Below are positions 37,741 to 48,864 of a stretch of 64,000 bases of DNA, piece after piece (positions within the stretch are counted from its first letter, which is position 1; each line of letters starts with the position of its first letter). A program made the translations under genes and the position numbers. Origin of the DNA: Xestospongia muta. Its lineage: Eukaryota > Porifera > Demospongiae > Haplosclerida > Petrosiidae. The stretch covers positions 4,025,497-4,089,496 of the forward strand of contig OY848921.1 of the NCBI GenBank assembly GCA_963693285.1, given 5' to 3'. The notes under the pieces are model-generated. The model saw nothing but the letters and a program-made list of their open reading frames with translations. It made no database searches and had not been told where the DNA came from.

Positions 37741-38829
37741 CTAATTGCTTAAAATCACACCGTCCTTCCCTGTCTCAATAGCTCTCATCCAACATGACAC
37801 TAAGGTCAAGTGTGAACTCTTGTAGCACGTCAATAGACAGGTTGCAGGTCCGTCTCTTCCTGTGCTTAGACAATTCTGGTATGTTATATCTGAGAAAACA
37901 ATCAAATTCTTTTGGTACTGGTAACGAGCATAGTACCAGATGTATCTACCGCATCAGCATTGAACTTCAGCCCTTTTGATGTCATGAAACTTATGATGTC
38001 ATTGTATAATTGTCCTTTCTAAGAGAAGGACCCCAGTTGCTATAGTAACATGACCCTAATTATCACCATTAATTTTCATATATACTGTGAATGGTTAAAG
38101 CATGGCATATTGCGTATCACTTTACTTTATTCAAAATATAAAAAATAAGGTTTCAAATAGTCATTTTCCAAGTTCTAAGTTTTTTTTAATATATTTTAGT
38201 TCACTACAGAGTTTTAGATATTGGAAGTCATTAGCAGGCACTATACTGTACTTACCATTGATTTGATTACATCATCAATACCTCTCACTTGATCCAATTT
38301 TTGGCCTTGTAAGATGGCTGATTTTGTGTATTTACTCCGTAGTAAGATAAGGCGGTAGGGAAATGCTATCATTTACCCAAATTTATGGACTCTGTTGTTA
38401 ACTCTGTATAAGGTGAGTTTCTTGTGAAATTTTCAGACGGAAATTAGTTTTGGTGTTTCTAGTATATTGGCCTAAGTGGCTACCATCAACCTCATAATAG
38501 CAATTTCATTGGCGTAACTCATGATTTATTATTTGTATCAACTTCAACATTTTATATAACATTAAGCATACTATGATACACTGTTGTGCTAAGTTATAAG
38601 TGTTTTTATTCTGTTTCACCAACTGCCTATCCCATTTTCTCTATTTTTTAGACATCCTTAGTTTCGTCCATATCAACAAACAGAAGACTCAATTGTTAAC
38701 TTTTTTACTATAATAGTGATGACTAATCAATATCAAACCAGCTACATATAGTCAGAATGATGTATTTGTTATTATTTGTCTGAAATAAAGTAAAATGTTC
38801 GTTTTTTTAGGCAGTGCGTGAGTGGAGAA
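37741..38829. other. Inter-gene part of block I, no gene seen
   Basis: 38117-38829 is shared with 45341-45900 of copy II. No ORF with a recognisable motif was found. The region probably holds non-coding ends of the flanking elements. Confidence 0.45.
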
Positions 38830-40560
38830 TTTCTTCATCTCCATAGAAGAAGCAACACAATGTACATGTTAGATGCATCTTTGGAGTCTGGTCACCTTTA
38901 CTCTTACTGAATACCCCATCATAATGCCCAGAGCCATACCGTGTAAATGCTACCATAATTAGGATAGCAATTGTCTGCATTCATAGTGATATACAGAAAA
39001 CTGGATGGCATTCAATGGATTAAAATAGTATTATGGTAGTTGATATGCATTTCATAATGCTAAAATCATCGTGTCTGCTATGTCCCCGTAGTAAAATTCA
39101 GAGGATAGAAACTTGGAAGCTTCCTGGTGAATATCCACACCAGGCAGGAAACAATAATTTTCAGTCGATTCAGCCACAGCAAGATGTCTAAGTTGAGTTG
39201 CTATGGCTTGCATATCCATTCATGGATCAATTCCAAAAGCAACAGCTGTAAAATAGCAATTGCCATCTCCTTTGATTTCATGTTTGCACATGTTCCAAGC
39301 ATCTAATACACCAGTTAGATGTTTTTCATGTGTCATACAATTCTGATTTGTGTTGTTATCTAAAGTGTGGAAGTACATTGATGGCACCCCAGACATAAAT
39401 GGCATCATTTGGTAGGAGAAGCTTTGTGAATGATCAGAAATTTGCTGCATGTGTTTTGCGACATCAGTGAATACTGTGCGTTCTTCACTATTTGGTGAAT
39501 ATCTGTAATGGACATCGTAAAACAATCATCGCCATCACCAGTGAAATACAATACACTCTCCAAATCATCACCTTTTCTTGTCAAGTCATCTATTTTGATT
39601 CTCATCCACTGGTCTCTTCTTCCAAATGAACCTTATACCATTTGTGCAGGTTTGCATTTTGTTGGTAATATGGCAGACAGTGACTTAGATGCTTTATGTA
39701 ACTTTTTACATTTATGCTTGTACAATAGAATTGTTAAAATAGCATATGCTAAAGGAAGTCCAATTCGACCTGCGTGACTAAAGTGGGAATTGATGTACCA
39801 ATGTAAAAGCCTCATTATAATTGGTTCCACCACCAGGTTCTATATCTGATAGGCAACCATGTCTGATATGAACCTGAAAAGAGTATATTTGCTCTATAAC
39901 CTTTTCATTTAGAATTTTATGTCCATTGTGCTCATCATTTTTCCACTTTGTGACAAAGTTTTCCAATATCACTTGGCTTTGTAAAAATCATTTTGAAATC
40001 ATTCATACAGGTGAAAAACAACAAATGCCTTTTTGACATAACTTGCATTATACATTGTATTGCATGAAATATGTCTAACTTCACAATTGTGTTGTTTCCA
40101 ATGTTGACTTGAGCTTGGACTGAACATGACAACAGTTGTCAACATATATTGTCAAATGGGTGACTTCAGAAACTTTGATTCTTTCTTTTAGACTACACAA
40201 TAGAAGTTGCACTTCATCAATTGAGTTTGAGTTGGTAAACTGCCAAGTTACAACTTCACCTTCTTCATTCAACACCATAAGCACACTGCCATACTGGGTG
40301 ACCCACCTTCCATCAGGTCGTAAATATCCAATATTTGATGCCACCTTAAATGTGTGGTCTAAACAGATACTTTTGAAAATGGTTGTGCAATGGAAGAAAC
40401 AGAGGTTGAGGCAGTGAGGGAATCGATCTCTGACTATGTCAATTCTTTACCAATGCACCTCCAGTCTTTAACCAATTTCAGAATTAGTTCAGAAGCATAC
40501 TCTTCTTGTAGACTCTGAATATGTCGAGCAATTGCTTCTATATTTAAGCCTTCGTGAGCA
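38830..40560 (-). pseudogene. DDE-like transposase fused to an OTU domain, copy I
   Basis: N-terminal half: LRPDGRWVTQYGSVLMVL, EEGEVVTWQFTNSNSIDEV, THLTIYVDNCCHVQSKLK and VKLDIFHAIQCI. It continues GCLSDIEPGGGTNYNEA and RIGLPLAYAILTILLYKH. This looks like a transposase core with Asp in YVDNCC and LDIFHA. C-terminal half: MPFMSGVPSMYFHTLDNN, then the OTU catalytic-type motif GDGNCYFTAVAFG, then RYGSGHYDGV. OTU domains are deubiquitinase-type cysteine proteases. Their Cys is the one in DGNC, present here, but copy I has lost about 50 residues after it. Frames shift repeatedly, so it is inactive. Confidence 0.6.
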
Positions 40561-40639
40561 ACATTTCGTTTACCTAGAAATAAGTGCCTGTAGTAAATAC
40601 TTACTTATACAAAGTGTATTAATTGATTATGTGTTCATT

Positions 40640-42130
40640 ATATTAATTGGAATTACTTTTTGATCTTTCTCTTGCAAGTCTTTTAAGTTCAGCTTCTTTT
40701 TTCTTCCTATTTCTTTCTTCTAGAGCACATGTTTTCTTTTCCTCTTCTTCCAAAGCCTCCTTTTTCTTTCAAGCATCTTACAATTTTCATCACTTGTCAA
40801 AACACGAGCAGATTTCTTTGCTTATTTTCTTGGAAGCTTTGTATTTGGCATTTCATTTAAAAAATTGGAAAGAGTGGAGACCGAGGTAAGTTCACAAACT
40901 TGAGATCCATGACATTTTCTACTTCAGGTCTAGAAATATCAGGTGAACATGAAATGGACAAAGGAAAAACCTTCAAAACATGTGGTGATAAATGTTGAGG
41001 TGTACCTTGAGGATGATACGTTTAAACCCACTTATTATATCGTACATCTGTCTCTAAATTATAGTCTTCCTCGTAACGTCGTTGAAAGCATAATATCTCT
41101 TCAGTGGTGACTGTAGTATTATGTGCTGAAGATATATGTCTTGATGGGCTATAAAGGGGAAGGTATTAGATTTTTTGGCTTCTAAATCTGCCATTCTAGA
41201 TGTTACTGATGTTTTAATAGAAACAGCTGCTCTGTTAATAGGGTCAACTTCAGTGGTACGAAAACCACTTATAACATTTTCCATTGTCATGCTTCGAGTC
41301 AATGCACGTCGAAAAACCTGACAAAATGTAAACCTGGTGTGTACCTTTCCAGGGTTTGAGCTTAAGTAATTATGGCACTCCTCTCACCAATATATCTCTT
41401 ATCAAAGGGCTGGGTCAAGTGTGTAGAATGGGGTGGTAAACAAAACATAACTATTCCTTCCTCTGCAGCTTTATTAATAACAGATGAAGTATAATGAGAG
41501 GAATGTCCATCTAACAATAAAAGCAATGGATGAAGTGGTGGAGTATGAGACAGAAAATGATGCCTGAACTACAGATGAAACAGTTCACCATCAATCCAGC
41601 CACTCTCTGACAACCCATACATTGACCCTGGTTCCTCTCCTACAGTTATTTCAGCCTTTAATGTCTTTCTGTCAAACACTATCATTGCTGGCAAGACATG
41701 GCCACTTGCACCACAACAAGACAACACAGTAATTTGAGTTTTGTTACCAGTAGTAATGGAATGAGTGTGTTTTGCCCTTTCCAAGCAATGACTTTAGTGG
41801 CATACCAATTTCATCACATTTATATATTTGGCAACATTTACTAGAGAAGTCATTTTGATCTAATGTTTTTCAAGAATATCAAAATAATGATCAAGTGCTT
41901 CATGTGAGGTACACGTGGCTCTAACGTGGAGAGTTGTTCAGGATTTCTAAGAGACAACAATGGATGCCTTTTTCTAAAAGAATCCCACCAACCATTTGTA
42001 ACAGTAACATTTATGCCTTTTTGGTGGACAACACTTCTTCAGCTGCTGTTAAGACAGACATACCACCCAATACTGCTTCATAAGCTTTAAGTAATTTATT
42101 ATTTTCATAAAGCTTATATTGTGAGGGGCA
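40640..42130 (-). pseudogene. Second Tigger/pogo-like transposase, decayed
   Basis: Reading the minus strand: AYEAVLGGMSVLTAAEE (helix-turn-helix region, about 42090), WWDSFRKRHPLLSLRNPEQL (about 41945-42010) and KTQITVLSCCGASGHVLP. Then GEEPGSMYGLSESGWIDGEL (41590-41660), LLLDGHSSHYTSSV (second Asp), STHLTQPFDK (third Asp) and MENVISGFRTTEVDPINRAA (41230-41300). The C-terminal Lys/Glu coiled tail VLTSDENCKMLERKKEALEE ends near 40640. The first Asp region (MDET) has been altered to a frameshifted VMKL. The copy is clearly different from that at 27.3 kb, so the two represent separate Tigger lineages. Confidence 0.75.
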
Positions 42131-42488
42131 CTCAGATGTGCTTGATAAAGGCCTATGGGTATTGTTTTATCAAAAAGTTCTGTCAGCTATAAGCAGATGT
42201 TGAGATGACAGCTGCATTATAAAAAATATTTTATTAATAAATAGCAACAGATAAATTGGTTATACACAAACAATCTCAATCAGCTTAACTTGTGTTTATA
42301 AGTTGTCACTTCATTTATACCATTATGAAATCTGGCCCAACTTATATCGTTATGGTTTGAAATAACCACAAGTTCACAGTATCTTCAGACAGCAATTAAG
42401 TAGCATTTTTAGTTCTTTGACAAACAAACATATGTTCATTCATCACATGATTACAAACATACAGACATACCACCCAATACTGCTTCAT
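42055..42488. repeat. 27-bp direct repeats 407 bp apart
   Basis: The same 27 bases occur at 42055-42081 and 42462-42488. The arrangement is repeated in block II near 47350-47377 and 47755-47783, with a base change or two. The minus-strand sense encodes EAVLGGMS in both places, once in the Tigger-like helix-turn-helix and once at the end of the neighbouring DDE reading frame. Confidence 0.8.
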
Positions 42489-42493
42489 TACAA

Positions 42494-43400
42494 CTACTAT
42501 GGTCAAAAATCCACACATGTTTGTACCCTTTTCTCTGTGGATATTTCACTTCTGCAATCTTAACTGCCACTTTTACTTGTTCCATAAATTTGTCAGATGT
42601 CCAGTATCCCTCCTTCGATTCTCGATATTCTAAAAATTCCCTTGCCTGTATCCTTATTGTTAGATCTGTAATCTTTGCCCTTTCATATTCTCTTCTGTTA
42701 ATGCTAAATATCTATTTTTGTCATCAATTAAATCTGACACCATTATTCCTCCTCCTTTACTCTTTGTTTTTATTATGTGTTTCTTTAGTACCCCAGAAAA
42801 CTGGCTGATCTTCACTGCACTGAAAATTGACTCATCATGAAGAAATATAATTGTCTTGTTTAAAACATCAGATGAAGGGCAATTGATATCATTAGGTAGA
42901 GCTTCCTTGGCTTCGACTGAAGGAGCATTTTCTTGATTTAGAAAGCCCAATGCGAACCCATTGCTATCATTCATCGTAAGAATTTATTTCTGTAATCAAC
43001 AACATCCTCATGTTCATGTCCATCTACAAATGTTCCTTTCTTAGATGTCAACACCATAAATCCCATCTCATGCATCCACTTTCTAGCAGTTTCTGCAGAG
43101 ATTTTTCGAGGAAAACCTGGTTCTAACGTTTTATTTGCCAATAGATCCTCATTTACCCACTGACAAAATGAGCCAACATTGAAATAGGTTTTCCCTTTGC
43201 AACAGCTTTATCTCGAATGTATCTACATGCTTTTTTGCTAAGGATTTCATTTTTCCACAACACTCCAGTCCTTTGATATTGGCCTTGTTTACTCTCTGGG
43301 ATCTCACCTATTGAAAACAACAAAAGAGTAATTTCACCATTACAGGTTCTTGTATCGATTAATGCCAATCGTATGCAGAAAGATGAATGTATTCAGGCAG
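42494..43400 (-). pseudogene. DDE transposase with DESIF/DHSSC motifs, decayed
   Basis: On the minus strand: RTGVLWKNEILSKKACRYIR, FCQWVNEDLLANKTLEPGFP, RKISAETARKWMHEMGFMV and FVDGHEHEDVVDYRNKFL. Then FLHDESIFSAVKISQF (acidic residue), SKGGGIMVSDLIDDKNRYLA, AREFLEYRESKEGYWTSDKF and VWIFDHSSCNEAV (second acidic site). The D-E-S and F-D-H-S-S-C motifs resemble IS630/Tc1-type endonucleases found in fungi and invertebrates. Several frame breaks occur at 43220, 42970 and 42660. It lies exactly between the two block copies. Its 3' end runs into the 27-bp repeat, so the C-terminus is truncated. Confidence 0.6.
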
Positions 43401-43499
43401 ACAGGAACACCTTTATGTCGCAATTTTTGGAGTTCATCATTGATTATATAATACCTTAGCAAAGAATGACAGGAAAGAATGTTTTTGTACAAAAGAATG

Positions 43500-43830
43500 A
43501 ACAAACAAATAAACTGTACAACAGAAGGAAATGAGAATAACTGTACAACAGAAGGAACACATGAAATTGAGTATTATTTATAAGAGAGCCAAGTACAACA
43601 GAACCAACATACCAATGTACAAGAGAGAGCCAGAGAATGTGATTGTATAACAGAGAATAACTATACAACAGAAGGAACACATGAAAATGAGTATAAGAGA
43701 GCCAAAACATGCATTTATTGTACAACAGAGGGAACATAAGAAAAGGTACATTGTATAAGAGAGAGTCAGAGAATGATACTGACCACAACAAACAGATCAT
43801 TTACATGAGCAAAAAGTATAAGAGAGATAG
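43500..43830. repeat. Degenerate minisatellite of block II
   Basis: The same TACAACAGAAGGAACA / TATAAGAGAGCCA alternation as at 34380-34880, with fewer units. Confidence 0.85.
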
Positions 43831-43879
43831 GAGGAGAAAAAGAAATGTATTATGTACTTCAGTACATTAAAATTATTTC

Positions 43880-45310
43880 TTTTTGATAGGTGGCAATGAC
43901 TGACATTAAGAATATTGGCCTTCAACACTGTAAGGCTCAATTACTCCACAATAGACACAAATAGGTTCAAATTTTGTTGAATAGTGTAACTTTTCTATAG
44001 GATCTTACAATGATGATCACGTATTTCAACATTAGAAAATTCTTCAGGCAAGTTAAGGTCTCTCAGTTTTGAACCACATGTGTACGAGAGGTTGCCAAGA
44101 AGCTGCTGCAATTGCTGCTTTTGGGTAGCTTTGAGTTTGAACTTGGAGAAGATGAGTCACCACATTTCACAGTTCTCGCACTGTACCATTAACTGACAAT
44201 TTTTAACGTGTTGTACACTGTTATAGAAAGGTAGGCCTTGACATTTCGAAGTTTTTTTTTGCAAAGAAGGATAAAACTCTCCTGTTGTATTTATTTTAAA
44301 AACTTCAGAAAAAAGAAGATAAACTTCTCCTAACACAGGATGTGGCAAATGCCAAAGACGACCAAAAACATGAGACGGTAAGCGAACTGGTTTACAAATG
44401 GAGCAGCTACTTTTACCACACTTCAAAATTCCAAATATATAATGCTCCACTTGGCAGCAATGGTTGATAAAGGCACATAGATTAGGGTAATCAGTCACAT
44501 TCCTTTGGTTCTATTTTTCATGTTGCTCCATAGTATTTTCTAATGCCAATATTGCTGACCAAAACTGACTAATGTCTTTATTTGATGCTGAATGAAATAT
44601 ACGAATACTCTTATCCTTCAATGTTAAGCATGAAGATAAACTGTCCTGAACAATAGACTCGAATCCTTTCTTCCTTTCAGCAATTTTTCGAAGCTCACCA
44701 AGAGTATTACATTTTCTTACTTCTGATTCATACTCTTCAGGCATCTCAGTATGAGTAAGTGAAACACACTGTAGACCTAAATTTAATATGGCCATTACCC
44801 TCTCAACAGGATTACGCCAGCTGTGGTAGGGTGCAGTCATACTGGCACACAAAAAGTCCAAGTCAAGTTGTAAGAATAAACAACTTAAGCTAATCTAGAC
44901 AGAGAGGTACGTTAAATTGTGGTCAGGGCACCACAGTATACAAAACAAAATATGTTTTTGTGAAGGCAGAGACATCAGGATACTATAAAGCTCACAAGCA
45001 TGCCGCAATGGAGAAGAGGCTTCAAAAATAGAGTCCTTCACACCTACACAGACATTGCCAGTATACCACAATCCCTCAAGTACATCAACCAAAAATGTGA
45101 CAAAAGGAATGATGCCAAATTTGGTGAAGTCATGATCACCAGCTTGAAAAGACTCTTTAACAGCCATTGGCACTCTTCTGCCACATTCAGTTGATACTAC
45201 AGGGAAGTCAGGCTCTCCTATTTTAACTTTATGTTTGTCGTCTAAGGAAATAAACACGCAATAGTCTCTCATACAACAAACGCTTGCAGCCATCAACATG
45301 ATCATGGCCA
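43880..45310 (-). pseudogene. DGGPDH-type DDE transposase, copy II
   Basis: Reads CVFISLDDKHKVKIGEP (first Asp), FPVVSTECGRRVPMAVKES, FQAGDHDFTKFGIIPFVTF, GLWYTGNVCVGVKDSIFEA and PDHNLTYLSV. Then DFLCASMTAPYHSWRNPVE, RVMAILNLGLQCVSLTHTE, GKSSCSICKPVRLPSHVFGR and VQCENCEMW. Some frames are better kept than in copy I: the RNPVERVM motif is intact here, while copy I has CNPVERVI. Still interrupted near 44860-44895 and 44500. The N-terminal part before CVFISL is deleted. Confidence 0.6.
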
Positions 45311-45899
45311 TCAACAAGATCATGCCTCCACTGTCACTGTCACTTTACTTTATTCAAAATATAAAAGTCTACAAAGTTTTAGATATTGGAAGTTGTTAGC
45401 AGGCACTATACTGTACTTACAATAGATTTGATTACATCATCAATACTTCTCACATGATCCAATTTTTGGCCTCGTAAGATGGCTGCTTTTGTGTATTTAC
45501 TCTGTAGTAAGATAAGGTGGTAGGGAAATGCTAGCATTTACCCAAATGTATGGACTCTGCTGTTAACTATGTATAAAGTGAGTTTGTTGTGAAATTTTCA
45601 GATGGAAATTAGTTTTGGTGTTTCTAGTATATTGGCCTAAGTGGCTACCATCAACCTCATAATAGTAATTTCATTGGCGTAACTCATGATTTATTGTTTG
45701 TATCAGCTTCAACATTTTATATAACATTAAGCATACTATGACACACTGTTGTGCTAAATTATAAGTCTTTTGATGCCTGTTTCACCAACTCCATTTTTTA
45801 GACATCATTAGTGTGGTCCATATCAATGAAGAGAAGACTCAACTGTTAACTTTATTACTATAATAGTGAAGACTAATCAAGATCAAACCAGCTACATGT

Positions 45900-47198
45900 A
45901 GTCAGAGTGATGTATTTGTTATTATTTGTCTGAAATAAAATAAAATGTTCGTTTTTTTAGGCAGTGCGTGGGTGGAGAATTTTTTCATCTCTATAGAAGA
46001 AGCAACACAATGTGTACATGTTAGATGCATCTTTGGAGTCTGGAGTCGACTCTTACTGAGTACCCCATCATAATACCCAGAGCCATACCGTGTAAATGCT
46101 ACCATAATTGGGATAGCAATTGTCTGCATTTGTAGTGATATACAGAAAGCTGGATGGCATTCAATGGATGAAAATAGTATTATGGTAGTTGAAGTGCATT
46201 TGATAATGCTAAAATCATCGTGTCTGCTATGTCCCTGTAGTAAAATCCAGAGGATAGAAACTTGGAATCTTCCTGCTGAATATCCACATCAGGCAGGAAG
46301 TCTTGATAGTAACAATAATTTTCAGTCCATTCAGCCACAGCAAGATGTCTTAGTTGAGTTGCTATGGTTTGCATATCCATTGATGGATCAATTCCACATG
46401 ATAGTAGAAACTGTTGGTTTTCGTATGTTAGGTTTGTACTGTTGGTGATTAGACCAAAAGCAACAGCTGTAAAACAGCAATTGCCATCTTCTTTAATTTC
46501 ATGTTTGCACATGTTCCAAGCATCTAATACACCAGTTAGATGTTTCTTATGTGTCATACAATTCTGATTTGTGTTGTTATCTAAAGTGTGGAAGTACATT
46601 GATGGCACCCCAGACATAAATGGCATCATTCGGTAGGAGAAGGTTTGTGAATGATCAGAAATTTGCTGCATGTGTTTTGGGACATCAGTTGAATACTGTG
46701 TTCCTTACTATTTGGTGAATATCTGTAATGGACATCGTAAAACAATCATCGCCATCACCAGTGAAATACAATAAACTCCCCGAATCATCACCATTTTTTA
46801 TCCATAACCATCTCTTCCTACAATTCCAAATGAACCTTATACCATTTGTGCAGGTTTGCATTTTGTTGGTATTATGGCAGACAGTGACTTAGATGCTTTA
46901 GGTAACTTTTCACAGTTATGCTTGTACAATAGAATTGTCAAAATAGCATATGCTAAAGGAAGTGCAATTCGACCTGCAAAGAGTATATTTGCTCAGTATA
47001 TTTGCTCCATAACCTTTTCATTTAGAATTTTATGTCCATTGTGCTCAGCATTTTTCCACTTTGTGACAAAGTTTTCTATGTTTACCAGAATTTGTTCTGA
47101 AGTGGGTGTACTCATTGTCCTTTTTTGTCCAATATCACTTGGCTTTGTAAAAATCGTTTTGAATCATTCATACAGGTGAAAAATAGCAAATGCCTTTT
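45900..47198 (-). pseudogene. OTU-linked transposase, copy II
   Basis: The OTU part is longer and better kept than in copy I: MPFMSGVPSMYFHTLDNN, KEDGNCCFTAVAFGLITN (Asp-Gly-Asn-Cys present), FLLSCGIDPSMDMQTIATQL, RHLAVAEWTENYCYYQDF and FYYRDIADTMILALSNALQL. It continues into VAFTRYGSGYYDGVLSKS (about 46080). The transposase core upstream is partial (RPAKS, LAYAILTI-like at 46880-47000). The core containing YVDNCC lies in the deleted interval. A frame break at 46671-46740 separates the pieces. Confidence 0.6.
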
Positions 47199-47787
47199 TG
47201 GTGAGGTACACATGGCTCTAACATGGGAGAGTTGTTCAGGATTTCTAAAAGACAACAATGGATGCCTTTTTCTAAAAGAATCCCACCAACCATTTGTAAC
47301 AGTAACATTTATGCCTTTTTGGTGGACAACACTTCTTCAGCTGCTCTTCAGACAGACATACCACCCAATATTGCTTCATAAGCTTTAAGTAATTTATTGT
47401 TTTCATAATGCTTATATTGTGAGGGGCGCTCATTGATATAGGCCTATGGCTACTGTGTTATCAAAAAGTTCTGTCAGCTATAAGCAGATGTTGAGATGAC
47501 AGCTGCATTACAAAAAATGTTTTATTAATAAATAGCAACAGGTTAATTGGTTATACACAAACAATCTCAATTAGCTTAACTTGTGTTTAATAAGTTGTCA
47601 CTTCATTTATACCATTATGAAATCTGGCCCAACTTATATCATTATGCTTTGAAATAACCACAAGTTCACAGTATCTTCAGACAGCAATTAAATAGCATTT
47701 TTAGTTCTTTGACAAACAAACATATGTTCATTCATCACATGATTACAAAAATACAGAGATACCACCCAATACTGCTTCATTACAAGT
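47199..47787 (-). pseudogene. Tigger-like N-terminal fragment (block II)
   Basis: Minus strand at 47205-47400: AYEAILGGMSV-like helix-turn-helix and WWDSFRKRHPLLSFRNPEQL, nearly identical to 41905-42130. The catalytic domain is absent because of the deletion joining 47200 to the OTU part. 47400-47787 is the non-coding flank shared with 42130-42493. Confidence 0.6.
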
Positions 47788-48864
47788 TAATTCACTCTAC
47801 ATTCAGTTTAAAGATTTAGCATTAACATAAAAAACTTAAAGAATTCTCTATTGTATTAACACAGACAACAGTAGTGAATAAATCAAGATCATCATAAAAA
47901 CACACTATCTGATGTAGAGATCATTTTTATTTATAACTTAGAAAAAACAGATTGACTTACCATAACACATTGTGATAAAAAGGCAGAATAATTGCAGTTC
48001 TAATCTGTGGTCTTTGCAAAAGATCCAATTCAGACTCTTCACGATGACAAAAAACAATAGGAGTAGTTGAATAGTTGTGAAATTTATTGATTTTGTACTG
48101 CAAGTAGAAATAGACAACTCTAAATACACGACTAAGCGAACCCTACCTTGACGCTTTCATTTAGCATGTGACAACACGTGTTTAAATACATACAAATATA
48201 CATGCCACACCTCCTACTTTGGATCATGGAACACTGCGAAAGCCACTAATAAATTAAAATGTTCTGTAGCAGAATCTGTAGAGGTTTAGTAGGACATTTG
48301 TTTACTAATAGTTGCCAACAGTTTTGTTTCACCTTCGTTGAACCAAATGTATGACAATAGAATTTTTTGTCTGAACTTGTAGCTGTCATCAAAGTCATAG
48401 AACAAGTAAATGTTATGTGTTTGTTACTACATCAAAGATATAGAGCAAGCAATTGTTATATATGTGTTTGTTATTACCACTCTGTATATACCTTTCTTTG
48501 TTGGTCTGTAATATTATTCTCTTTGTCTGATACTACATTGCCAGAGGCTTTTGAAGATCTACAGGTACCATAGCATGTTACAGTTGCCTTTGCATGGGAT
48601 GAGAGCCAATCATCAAGGTCATCAACCCATCCTTCATAGTAGGTGCCATTGGCCTGAAGTTCGTTACTCCATTCCATAGCGAGTATGACATCTACTTAAA
48701 CTTTGCACCACATGAAAAGGGGGCATAGGGTCTGGCATCAAACATAAAGTAAAGGAGGGATTGGAAATGGAAGTAAATTTGTGAATCATCCGTGACTCCC
48801 TACGTCATAAAGAAAATTAGGAATATTTTGTTAAATAAATACCGTATATAGCATGTGCAACAGT
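47788..48864. other. No recognised gene; one small ORF
   Basis: A minus-strand ORF of 67 codons (48677-48474) starts MEWSNELQANGTYYEGWVDD and stays open across a protein-like stretch rich in Trp, Asp and Ser. It has no recognised family and no clear splice partner. The remainder is AT-rich with no signal. Confidence 0.3.

Larger units (their letters stand above)
34432..42493. repeat. Block duplication, copy I (about 8.06 kb)
   Basis: Homologous, in the same order and orientation, to 43426-47787. It contains, in order: the minisatellite, the DGGPDH transposase, the OTU-linked transposase, the Tigger-like transposase and the 27-bp repeat pair. Left homology starts at TTTGGAGTTCATCATTG and right homology ends at GCTTCATTACAA. 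Copy II lacks about 36450-38116 and 40036-41903. Confidence 0.8.
43426..47787. repeat. Block duplication, copy II (about 4.36 kb)
   Basis: Same gene order and orientation as 34432-42493. The junctions of two internal deletions are visible: after CCTCCACTGTCACTG (45340), equivalent to losing 36450-38116, and after AAATGCCTTTTTG (47200), equivalent to losing 40036-41903. Divergence from copy I is a few percent by eye. Confidence 0.8.
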
